From the NCBI RefSeq assembly GCF_016908495.1, contig NZ_JAFBDZ010000001.1, positions 1,426,001 through 1,490,000 of the forward strand: DNA of 64,000 nucleotides. Reading direction: 5' to 3'. Shown here in pieces: positions 7,982-15,115 of this stretch (position 1 is the first letter of the stretch; every line of letters starts with the position of its first letter). The notes under the pieces are model-generated. The model saw nothing but the letters and a program-made list of their open reading frames with translations. It was not told where the DNA came from and ran no database searches. Source of the DNA: Rossellomorea pakistanensis (GTDB taxonomy: Bacteria > Bacillota > Bacilli > Bacillales > Bacillaceae_B). Both the position numbers and the translations under genes were made by a program.

Positions 7982-9367
7982 CTACTTTCGGAAGTTTTTT
8001 AACTCTTCCTCTAGTTTTCTCTTTTCTTCCTCGAAATTTTCTTGGTCTACTTCATTCGTCTTTTCATTTCCATTAGAATCATTGAACCAATCAGGTAGTT
8101 TCTCTGTTCTAAGCGGTTTTCGATTCGGACTTTTCTTTTCATTTTTACCTTCTGCCCAAGATAAATACTGACGATGTTCATTTTTAGCAAGTTCCATAGC
8201 TTCTTGTACAGTTTTGACTTTTTTCCTTGCCCAGTGTGATGCGATTTTGTCTATATAACCTTTTGAAAGCTTCATATCGGTTTTCAACAGAACATATTGG
8301 ATTAATACATTTACAACACCAGCAGACAGTTTTTGGGTGAACATAACCCCTTCTATCGCCTGCAAATCACTCTTAGAGGGTTCAATCCCACCAGAAATAT
8401 CTTTCAACAAGTCTTTAGGTGAGGTTGATTCTAAATAATGAATGAGCTCCTCTTCTTTTGTTGATGGCTTAGCCTGAACTTTTCGATATTCATTAGACTG
8501 GATTTTAGAAGTAAGTTGAGGTAACTTGTCACCATGACTCATTTGATACCAATCTCTTGCTGTTTTTCTCAGTGCTTCAATATCAATACGGTCTTCTTCA
8601 TCTAATGCATTTAGGACTACATTTTTCATTGTAATAGCGTCAATCCCATAGAGATTACTTAGTTTTAAAATCGTTTCTTTAACAAGGGGAGTAAACGACC
8701 TTCTCGGAACCATAGATTGAGATAAACCTGAAAGTAATAGATCAAAATTAAAATCTATTTGATCTAATGGTACCCCTTTTGATGTTGCCTTACCGATGTA
8801 TTGCTCGTTTTCTTTTATAGAGCTTGCCTCTTCGACATCTTTATTCATAAAATCTATTTCTGTTGTTGAGTAGACGTCTTGGAAGGATCTAGTTGATTCT
8901 TTATATTGGGTCAAATCCATTTTTTCATCGGAAAAGAATTTTTTTAATTTTTGAAAATGAGTTTTCCCAATTTTTCTATACAGGTAGACATTTAACATCC
9001 CATCATTGAAAAATTGTTTTGGTGTTAATGGAGGCTGTAGTTCATAAATAAACACTCGCTCACCTGTCTCATTTTCTTTTACAAATGATTTTAGAAGTCC
9101 GATTCCTTCTAATTTTAGCCTCGCATCATATACTTCCTGTAAATTTAACGAAAGAAAGTTCATCATTTGATAGTGTGTAGATTCTTCTGACCATAATCGA
9201 TTTTTTTCTACTTCTGACCATAAAGTCATATATAAACTGAAGCAGGCTGCTCCAATGAGTGGTTGATATAAAAATGTAATTGTCTTTCGTTCATATTCTT
9301 CTAATAAGCCATTTGTCCCTACAATGTAACGATCGACAGGCTGAACTTCATTCCAATGCTTTTTCAC
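7982..9367 (-). CDS. dnaB: Replication initiation and membrane attachment protein DnaB
   Basis: 461 residues, near the usual 472 for Bacillus DnaB (a DnaD/DnaB-family protein, not the E. coli helicase). The N-terminal region has LYQPLIGAACFSLYMTLW and ELQPPLTP; the C-terminal DnaD-like domain has LKTDMKLSKGYIDKIASHWA. It remodels origin DNA and helps load helicase with DnaD and DnaI. GTG at 9367, after AAAGGTAAG, gives MKKHWNEVQPVD, which aligns with the B. subtilis start. The frame stays open further upstream into the hairpin at 9411, which I regard as non-coding. Confidence 0.95.
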   Translation of the reverse strand: MKKHWNEVQPVDRYIVGTNGLLEEYERKTITFLYQPLIGAACFSLYMTLWSEVEKNRLWSEESTHYQMMNFLSLNLQEVYDARLKLEGIGLLKSFVKENETGERVFIYELQPPLTPKQFFNDGMLNVYLYRKIGKTHFQKLKKFFSDEKMDLTQYKESTRSFQDVYSTTEIDFMNKDVEEASSIKENEQYIGKATSKGVPLDQIDFNFDLLLSGLSQSMVPRRSFTPLVKETILKLSNLYGIDAITMKNVVLNALDEEDRIDIEALRKTARDWYQMSHGDKLPQLTSKIQSNEYRKVQAKPSTKEEELIHYLESTSPKDLLKDISGGIEPSKSDLQAIEGVMFTQKLSAGVVNVLIQYVLLKTDMKLSKGYIDKIASHWARKKVKTVQEAMELAKNEHRQYLSWAEGKNEKKSPNRKPLRTEKLPDWFNDSNGNEKTNEVDQENFEEEKRKLEEELKNFRK

Positions 9368-9410
9368 TTCACTCTTACCTTTCATTTTGAAGATAAAGAG
9401 AAAAAGAAAA

Positions 9411-9523
9411 GGGCTGTCTCCAAAAGAGTCCGGAACCACATTATTGTCAATATACAGAAGTTTTTTAATGTTTCTTCTATATATTATTGTTGTGATTCCT
9501 GATATCTTTGTTTTTGGACAGCC
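9411..9523. repeat. Inverted-repeat element B2, probable nrdR attenuator/terminator
   Basis: GGGCTGTCTCCAAAA at the left pairs with TTTTTGGACAGCC at the right, enclosing about 85 nt of AT-rich sequence. On the minus strand the stem is followed by CTTTTCTTTTT, between nrdR and dnaB, so it could reduce read-through. Same end sequences as B1, B3 and B4. Confidence 0.55.
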
Positions 9524-9537
9524 TCTTGTTTACTTTA

Positions 9538-9993
9538 TTACTCTTTTTTTATTAAATCTTTTAATTCATCAATAAATACATTTATATCTTTAAATTGACG
9601 GTAAACAGATGCAAATCGAACGTAAGCCACTTCATCTACCTTTGCGAGCCTGTCCATCACCATTTCCCCAACTGCATCAGAGTAGACTTCTAAGTTACCC
9701 TGGTTTCGGAGTTCTTGCTCAATATCATTGGTGATAAATTCTAACTGCTCAAGTGGAACTGGTCGCTTTTCGCAAGCTCTGATTAGACCTCTCAAAATCT
9801 TCTCGCGGCTGAATTCTTCTCGAGTTCCTTCTTTTTTTACAACAATTAACGGTAATTCTTCTACCTTTTCAAAAGTTGTAAAACGGTAGTTACATTCTTC
9901 ACACTCTCTTCTTCTACGAATCGAGCGTCCCTCATCAACTGGACGTGAGTCAACCACTCGTGTCCCATTATGTTTACACGTTGGGCATTTCAT
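9538..9993 (-). CDS. nrdR: Transcriptional repressor NrdR
   Basis: 151 residues. A zinc ribbon with C3, C6, C31 and C34 and the basic stretch [11 protein letters not shown] is followed by an ATP-cone domain ([19 protein letters not shown] to FIDELKDLI). NrdR senses ATP/dATP and represses ribonucleotide reductase genes. ATG at 9993 follows CGGAGTGG; a GTG three codons earlier lies within that site. It is the first of three same-strand genes with dnaB and dnaI, an arrangement conserved in Bacillus. Confidence 0.97.
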   Translation of the reverse strand: MKCPTCKHNGTRVVDSRPVDEGRSIRRRRECEECNYRFTTFEKVEELPLIVVKKEGTREEFSREKILRGLIRACEKRPVPLEQLEFITNDIEQELRNQGNLEVYSDAVGEMVMDRLAKVDEVAYVRFASVYRQFKDINVFIDELKDLIKKE

Positions 9994-10064
9994 CGTATCC
10001 ACTCCGTTTATACATTATCATTATCTTCATCATATATAAATGGGCTTAATAGTACAAGGCAAAT

Positions 10065-10442
10065 CTATTTTCTTATCAGTTGCTTGTCCAATTTTTCATA
10101 GTAGGACAACGCTTCATGCTTTAATAGCGGATATGTACCTGAAAGTTTTTTTCCATCAGTACTGATTTTAAAATCAACAGCTGTCTCGAAAGGGCGGACC
10201 GTAATAACCGTCACCACGATAAATAAAGGGGGTCTATCAATTTTTTGAATGGTTAGTTCTCCACGTTCTTTCGAATCGGATATCACCTTAAATGGCTCAT
10301 TTACAAAAAGGTCTAGAACTGATTTGTAAACCTTATCAAATGCTGATTTATAATAATGAGTCTTTAATTCTTCATCCACAGGTTGGTCACCTGTTTCACA
10401 TTCTGTATTAAATCTTCTTAGTAAAGACTGTACAACTCCCAT
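10065..10442 (-). CDS. Conserved hypothetical cytosolic protein
   Basis: 125 residues with no membrane segment or signal peptide; I do not recognise a named domain. The C-terminal half alternates hydrophobic and polar residues (GELTIQKI, LFIVVTVITVRPF, TAVDFKIS), suggesting a beta-rich fold. ATG at 10442 follows a strong AGGGGAGGGG site. It lies upstream of nrdR on the same strand, 71 nt away, and may be co-transcribed with it. Confidence 0.7.
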   Translation of the reverse strand: MGVVQSLLRRFNTECETGDQPVDEELKTHYYKSAFDKVYKSVLDLFVNEPFKVISDSKERGELTIQKIDRPPLFIVVTVITVRPFETAVDFKISTDGKKLSGTYPLLKHEALSYYEKLDKQLIRK

Positions 10443-10624
10443 TTATTAGTCCCCTCCCCTTCCTATTATACAATATAAAATATATTTAAAAAACTTTATC
10501 TTAAATAGAATTCGTAAACAATATTGACTTAATGTCTATCCAATGGCCGATTCCGGATTCTTATCTGATTTATGGCCAAAAAGATAGCCAATCTACACGT
10601 TTTCAAAAACAGGCATATAAAAAA

Positions 10625-10736
10625 GGTTGACTCTAGAGTTAAGTGTCTGGAGCTATTTAATCAATATATAGATAACTAATGAAAGCTCAATCTACCTATT
10701 GATTGAATAGTTCCGGACTCTCTCCTAAAGTCAACC
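10625..10736. repeat. Long imperfect hairpin downstream of speD
   Basis: Arms of about 48 nt, GGTTGACTCTAGAG... and its partner ending ...CTAAAGTCAACC, pair along most of their length with internal mismatches. On the minus strand the closing arm is followed by TTTTTT, so it can terminate speD. Its size is closer to an inserted palindrome than to a normal terminator. The rest of 10443-10755 contains nothing I recognise. Confidence 0.6.
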
Positions 10737-10755
10737 CCGTCTAATTCATCATCAT

Positions 10756-11136
10756 TTATAGTGCATTTGCTTTTGATTGTTTTACATGAACAGGACCCAT
10801 ACCACGTGGTAACTCAATTGTTTCACGTGTTTGAGCACCTAGAGCTTCAGCAATATAATCAGCAGCAATATTAGGATCTAAATCACCGCATGTATACACA
10901 TCAATACTTGCATATCCATGTTCTGGAAAACTATGAATAGTTAAGTGCGATTCTGAGATAATTACAACACCGCTAACTCCTTGTGGAGCAAATTTGTGAA
11001 AGGCTACCTCTCGAACCTCTGCACCTGATTTTAGTGCAGCATCCACAAATGTTTGTTCAATTTGTTCTACATCATTTAGCTTAGCAAAATCGCAACCCCA
11101 TAATTCAGAGATTACGTGACGACCCATTGTTTCCAT
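10756..11136 (-). CDS. speD: S-adenosylmethionine decarboxylase proenzyme
   Basis: 126 residues, [17 protein letters not shown] onward, the class 1B short form. Autocleavage is expected between E62 and S63 in [13 protein letters not shown], making the pyruvoyl group from S63. H68 and C83 (VYTCGD) are the other known catalytic residues and are present. It makes decarboxylated SAM for spermidine synthesis. ATG at 11136 follows AAAGGGGG. The gene lies downstream of gapB on the same strand, as in B. subtilis, but a repeat separates them. Confidence 0.97.
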   Translation of the reverse strand: METMGRHVISELWGCDFAKLNDVEQIEQTFVDAALKSGAEVREVAFHKFAPQGVSGVVIISESHLTIHSFPEHGYASIDVYTCGDLDPNIAADYIAEALGAQTRETIELPRGMGPVHVKQSKANAL

Positions 11137-11397
11137 TGATCGTTTCCCCCTTTGACATAAATTTTTTCGTCAAAATGAACATTTCCTTTGGCAAATTTGT
11201 TACTACCACGGGGGAAAGTTAGTCCGAAGAGGTCCTAACCCTTTAAGTAGTTAACATTCTTTCATTATGCTTTCAAGAAGTTCACGAAAAATAGTATACT
11301 TTGTTTAATTCCTTTTTGCAATAAAAGTTTGAAAAAAAATACGAAATTTAGTTCAAAGGCTTGCTTCGATCTCCCTTATTCTAAGTGCATTCTATTT

Positions 11398-11573
11398 GGC
11401 TGTTGAAAAGGAGTTTGTTGGTTGCAGCGAAAGATGACCGCTTTCCGTGGGGCGGGCGGTGTCCCCCCTCGTCGCCTTGCTCCTGCTTAGGTCTCACCTG
11501 TTCCGCTGCTCCCGCAGGAGTCTCGCCCTTGCAGCGGAGACCAACCTTAAAATTTATGTTCTTAAAAAACAGT
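11398..11573. repeat. MITE-like element, copy A3, GC-rich core
   Basis: 176 bp, starting GGCTGTTGAAAAG and ending AAAAAACAGT. It is flanked by a perfect 9-bp direct repeat ATTCTATTT (11389-11397 and 11574-11582). The GC-rich core (TCCGTGGGGCGGGCGG, TGCTCCCGCAGGAGTC) is shared with the copy at 45373. It fills most of the gap between speD and gapB; no gene is present there. Confidence 0.75.
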
Positions 11574-11677
11574 ATTCTATTTAGATAGATGGCTGTACTT
11601 TTTCTTTCGAAAATAAGCTATAAATTAAAGTCATTACAAACGCAACGAATAAAGGAAGAAGTAAACAACAAAAAAGA

Positions 11678-11699
11678 TGACCCAAAATCAATTGGATCA
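11678..11699 (-). terminator. Terminator of gapB
   Basis: TGATCCAA/TTGGGTCA hairpin followed on the minus strand by TCTTTTTTG, just after the gapB stop. Confidence 0.65.
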
Positions 11700-11717
11700 C
11701 CCTTAATCAATCGAATA

Positions 11718-12749
11718 TTATCCAGCCTTTACAGTGGATTCACTATTTAATTTTTGTGCAACAAAATTCGCAAGATCAACAACTCGGCAAGAATAGCCCC
11801 ACTCATTATCATACCAAGCTAGTACTTTCACTTTACGGTCACCCATGACAATTGTAGAAAGTCCATCGATAATAGCGGAATGTGGATTTGTATTAAAATC
11901 AATGGACACAAGTGGTTCTGTCGTATATTGGAGAACTCCGTTTAAGCTACCTTTTGATGCCGTCTTAAACGCATCATTGATTTCTTCAACTGTTACATCA
12001 CGATTTAAATCTACAACTAAATCAACAAGTGAAACATTTGGTGTAGGAACACGTAATGCCATTCCATGAAGCTTTCCTTTTAACTGTGGTAGAACTAATG
12101 ATAATGCTTTAGCAGCTCCAGTTGTAGTTGGAATAATCGATTGCCCACAAGCTCTTGCGCGTCTTAAATCCTTATGCGGATTATCAATATTCTTTTGATC
12201 GTTAGTGTAAGCATGAACAGTTGTCATTAAACCATTTTCTATTCCAAATTGTTCATCTAATACTTTCGCTACCGGAGCTAAACAGTTTGTTGTACATGAT
12301 GCATTGGAAATAATGCTATGCTCTTCTATATTTAATGCGCTTTCATTTACGCCCATTACAATCGTTACATCTTCATTTTTACCTGGTGCAGTTAAAATGA
12401 CTTTCTTCGCTCCTGCTTCAAGATGCAGACTTGCTTTTTCTTTAGAATTGAACTTTCCAGTTGCTTCAATCACTATATCAATATTAAGCATTTTCCACGG
12501 TAATTGTTTAGGATCACGATTATTAAGTAGCTTCACTTCTTTTCCATTAACAATAATCGCGTCATCCTTCGCTTTTACTTCTCCATCAAATGTTCCGTGA
12601 TTTGTGTCATACTTTATAAGATGCGCTAAGGTTTCAGCGGGATAGCTTGCATTAATTGCGACAATATCTAAATTTTTCTCTGTAATCGCTTTTCTAAAAA
12701 CCATTCTTCCAATACGTCCAAAACCATTAATCGCTACTTTTGCCTTCAT
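11718..12749 (-). CDS. gapB: Glyceraldehyde-3-phosphate dehydrogenase, gluconeogenic type
   Basis: 343 residues. The Rossmann start VAINGFGRIGRMVFRK and the catalytic SNASCTTNCLAPV are intact. At the position that discriminates cofactors the protein reads AINAS (31-35) rather than the Asp-containing sequence of NAD-specific GapA. The overall match is to B. subtilis GapB, known for NADP-preferring gluconeogenic activity. ATG at 12749 follows GAGGGGAG. Two CcpN-type sites sit in its promoter, consistent with glycolytic repression. A separate GapA gene would be expected elsewhere in the genome. Confidence 0.93.
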   Translation of the reverse strand: MKAKVAINGFGRIGRMVFRKAITEKNLDIVAINASYPAETLAHLIKYDTNHGTFDGEVKAKDDAIIVNGKEVKLLNNRDPKQLPWKMLNIDIVIEATGKFNSKEKASLHLEAGAKKVILTAPGKNEDVTIVMGVNESALNIEEHSIISNASCTTNCLAPVAKVLDEQFGIENGLMTTVHAYTNDQKNIDNPHKDLRRARACGQSIIPTTTGAAKALSLVLPQLKGKLHGMALRVPTPNVSLVDLVVDLNRDVTVEEINDAFKTASKGSLNGVLQYTTEPLVSIDFNTNPHSAIIDGLSTIVMGDRKVKVLAWYDNEWGYSCRVVDLANFVAQKLNSESTVKAG

Positions 12750-12771
12750 TAATCCGGCTCCCCTCTATATA

Positions 12772-12815
12772 AATGTTATACTTATGAGTGAATTAACTAA
12801 AATTAGTATAACATA
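12772..12815 (-). promoter_or_regulatory. Two CcpN-type operators at gapB promoter
   Basis: TATGTTATACT (12805-12815, minus strand) matches the CcpN consensus TRTGHYATAYW completely. AATGTTATACT (12772-12782, plus strand) matches at 10 of 11 positions. They form an inverted pair. The first overlaps a TATACT that could be the -10 box. CcpN represses gapB in B. subtilis during glycolytic growth. Confidence 0.75.
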
Positions 12816-12908
12816 TTTCCCGAGATTTCAAATGATTAATTTGTATATTTTTAATGTCTATTTTTTCAGAATTTAAGGAATAGACTTACATTAAATCAAA
12901 CAAAAAAA

Positions 12909-12927
12909 GAGCCTAATCATTAAGCTC
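12909..12927 (-). terminator. Terminator of polA-mutM-ytaF-coaE
   Basis: GAGCTTAATgATTAGGCTC hairpin followed on the minus strand by TTTTTTTG, after coaE. Confidence 0.8.
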
Positions 12928-12940
12928 CTTTTCAACGGTA

Positions 12941-13543
12941 TTAAGGATCTAATCCCCATTTCATTAAAATTTCCTCTACCTGATCTTTTGTCTTCTCTAT
13001 CGTTTCATTGTTATCAATCACAATATCTGCTCGCTCAGCTTTTACTGAAAGGGGGAGTTGAGAACGAATTCGTGCTTGTGCTTCTTCTTCCGATAAGTCA
13101 TTTCTCTCCATTAACCTTTTTAACTGAGTATCTTGATCAACATATACGACCATTACTTTCTCAACCATCCAAGTTAATTTGCTCTCATATAATAATGGGA
13201 TGTCCATAAATACCGTATTCTTTCCAGCCTGTTCTGCATTCTCTTTTTGTAAAAGCATTTCACGGCGAACGGCAGGGTGGACAATGGTATTTAACTGCTT
13301 TCGCTTTGATTCATCATGGAAGATGACGGCACCTAGTTTTGCACGGTCAATAGATAAGTCTGATTGCAAAATTTGTTCACCAAACTCATTAATAATCTGA
13401 TGATAAGCTTGCTCTCCAACCTCTACCACTTTTCGTGCAGCAACATCTGCATCAATTACTGTAAATCCTTTTTCTTGAAGCATATTGGTTACGGTACTTT
13501 TCCCGCTCGCAATACCACCTGTTAAGCCTATTACCTTGACCAT
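12941..13543 (-). CDS. coaE: Dephospho-CoA kinase
   Basis: 200 residues. The P-loop is GLTGGIASGKST (6-17); DADVAARKVVE, VFMDIPLLYES and the lid-region RMMERNDLSEEEA-like stretch follow. CoaE phosphorylates the ribose 3'-OH of dephospho-CoA, the last step of CoA synthesis. It is the last gene of polA-mutM-ytaF-coaE, 23 nt after ytaF. Confidence 0.97.
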   Translation of the reverse strand: MVKVIGLTGGIASGKSTVTNMLQEKGFTVIDADVAARKVVEVGEQAYHQIINEFGEQILQSDLSIDRAKLGAVIFHDESKRKQLNTIVHPAVRREMLLQKENAEQAGKNTVFMDIPLLYESKLTWMVEKVMVVYVDQDTQLKRLMERNDLSEEEAQARIRSQLPLSVKAERADIVIDNNETIEKTKDQVEEILMKWGLDP

Positions 13544-13566
13544 TGTTAATTCCCCTTCACATAGAA

Positions 13567-14199
13567 CTAAAACCTAAGTACACCAATTAGAATAAGTAGA
13601 ATTCCCGGCAAAAAGGACATACGCTGAATCCACTTTAAATGGGAACAAACTTTTCCAATCTTTAAACCACCATAAATAAATAGAAAACTCATAATCATCA
13701 CCGCGACTGCCAATAGTAGGGGAGAGTACCCTAAAAGAGCTGCTCCAATACCAGCACCAAATGCATCTAGTGACAAAGCGACACCAAGCATGAATGCCTC
13801 AATTCCTGTAATTGTTCCTGAACGGTCAAAGTCCGCAGCTAGAGGACGCTTTAAAATATTTATAACAAGCCCAATAGACTTGATTTCAAAATTGAATAAC
13901 ACCTTTTCATCATTAGGAACTCCATCTTTTTCCGGTCGAAAAAATTGGTACAAAACAAAAGCGCCTAATGCAACTAAAATAATTCCACCGATACGATCTG
14001 CGACAGCTGGAGACAAGAAAGCTTCAATCGCTTGCCCTAACAGCATTGCAAGTAGTAACGATCCAGCTGAACAGATCGAAATGATACAAATCGATTTTAA
14101 TGGCATTCCCATTTTTCGAAGGCCATAAGTTAGACCTGTGCTAAAACTATCCAGGCTCACAGCAAGAGCAAGTAGTAATAATGAAATAGATGAATTCAT
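13567..14199 (-). CDS. ytaF: Sporulation membrane protein YtaF
   Basis: 210 residues with about six hydrophobic segments. Two internally related halves begin LALAVSLDSFSTGLTYGLR and LGVALSLDAFGAGIGAAL, the signature of the MntP/YtaF family of cation-efflux-like proteins. YtaF is the member expressed in sporulation in Bacillus. Transport substrate is not established. It lies between mutM and coaE as in B. subtilis. Confidence 0.9.
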   Translation of the reverse strand: MNSSISLLLLALAVSLDSFSTGLTYGLRKMGMPLKSICIISICSAGSLLLAMLLGQAIEAFLSPAVADRIGGIILVALGAFVLYQFFRPEKDGVPNDEKVLFNFEIKSIGLVINILKRPLAADFDRSGTITGIEAFMLGVALSLDAFGAGIGAALLGYSPLLLAVAVMIMSFLFIYGGLKIGKVCSHLKWIQRMSFLPGILLILIGVLRF

Positions 14200-14272
14200 T
14201 TTGGTAAGCTCCTTCCAAAAAAATCGGTAAGATAGTATATGGAAGGAGCTTATATAATGTTAAATCATCTTT

Positions 14273-15097
14273 TTACTTTTGACATTTCTTGCAATAATGC
14301 GTGCCTCTACCAGCAGTAACGATTTTTTCTATTACTGCTCCACATCTTTTACACGCTTCTCCTTTTTTACCATAAACATACAGAAGTTGTTGGAACATTC
14401 CGATCTGCCCCTGGGAGTTGACATATGAACGAATTGTACTTCCCCCTTGCCGAACTGCTTCATTCAATGTTGAAATAATTTCAGCATGCAGTTTTTGTAT
14501 CTCACTGCTTTTTAATGATTTTGCTTTTCGATCGGGTAAAATGCCCGCTCTAAATAAAGCCTCATCTACATAAATATTTCCAAGACCTACAACCACCTTC
14601 TGATCAAGTAAGACGGCCTTAATGATTCTTTCTGTCTTTTGCAGCTTCTGTTTCAAATATGCTGCAGTGAAATTCTTTGAAAAAGGCTCAGGACCTAACT
14701 GACTAAGGGGGAGATACGACTCCTCCTCACCCTTTTTAAATAAATGCATCGTTCCAAACTTTCGAACATCCTTATAGCGTAAGGTTGTTCCATCTGTAAA
14801 TGTGAAAATCACATGTGTATGTGGTTCTAATTCTAGATCCGGATCGTATAAACCATAACGACCTTCCATTCGCAAATGAGATACTAGTGCGAAATGGTTT
14901 GTATAAAAGACTAGAAACTTTCCTCGTCTATTAACGGTTTCAATGGTTTCACCTTGAAGAAGTGTCTTGAATTCATCCACTTCAACCGGGTGTTTAATGA
15001 TTTTCGGCCAAAAAACGGTTACTTCTTTAATCGTTTTCCCTTTCACCAACTCGATAAGTGTTTTTCGGACCGTTTCTACTTCTGGAAGCTCCGGCAA
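14273..15097 (-). CDS. mutM: Formamidopyrimidine-DNA glycosylase
   Basis: 274 residues. The protein begins (M)PELPEVETVR, with the catalytic Pro and Glu in place. It has the H2TH-region GLGNIYVDEALFRAGI and the NSQGQIGMFQQ loop, and ends with a CxxC/CxxC zinc finger (CKRCG and CKKC). It removes 8-oxoguanine and formamidopyrimidines in base-excision repair. The start is TTG at 15097, after GGGAGG, and no ATG is available. It lies 18 nt after polA, pairing repair glycosylase with gap-filling polymerase. Confidence 0.97.
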   Translation of the reverse strand: MPELPEVETVRKTLIELVKGKTIKEVTVFWPKIIKHPVEVDEFKTLLQGETIETVNRRGKFLVFYTNHFALVSHLRMEGRYGLYDPDLELEPHTHVIFTFTDGTTLRYKDVRKFGTMHLFKKGEEESYLPLSQLGPEPFSKNFTAAYLKQKLQKTERIIKAVLLDQKVVVGLGNIYVDEALFRAGILPDRKAKSLKSSEIQKLHAEIISTLNEAVRQGGSTIRSYVNSQGQIGMFQQLLYVYGKKGEACKRCGAVIEKIVTAGRGTHYCKKCQK

Positions 15098-15115
15098 TAT
15101 TCAAACCTCCCATCT

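Noticed and set aside
11385-11588. Open frames inside GC-rich repeats (also at 31892, 41322 and 45352)
   Set aside because: They follow the palindromic cores of the MITE-like family and change with each copy; none has a plausible ribosome binding site.
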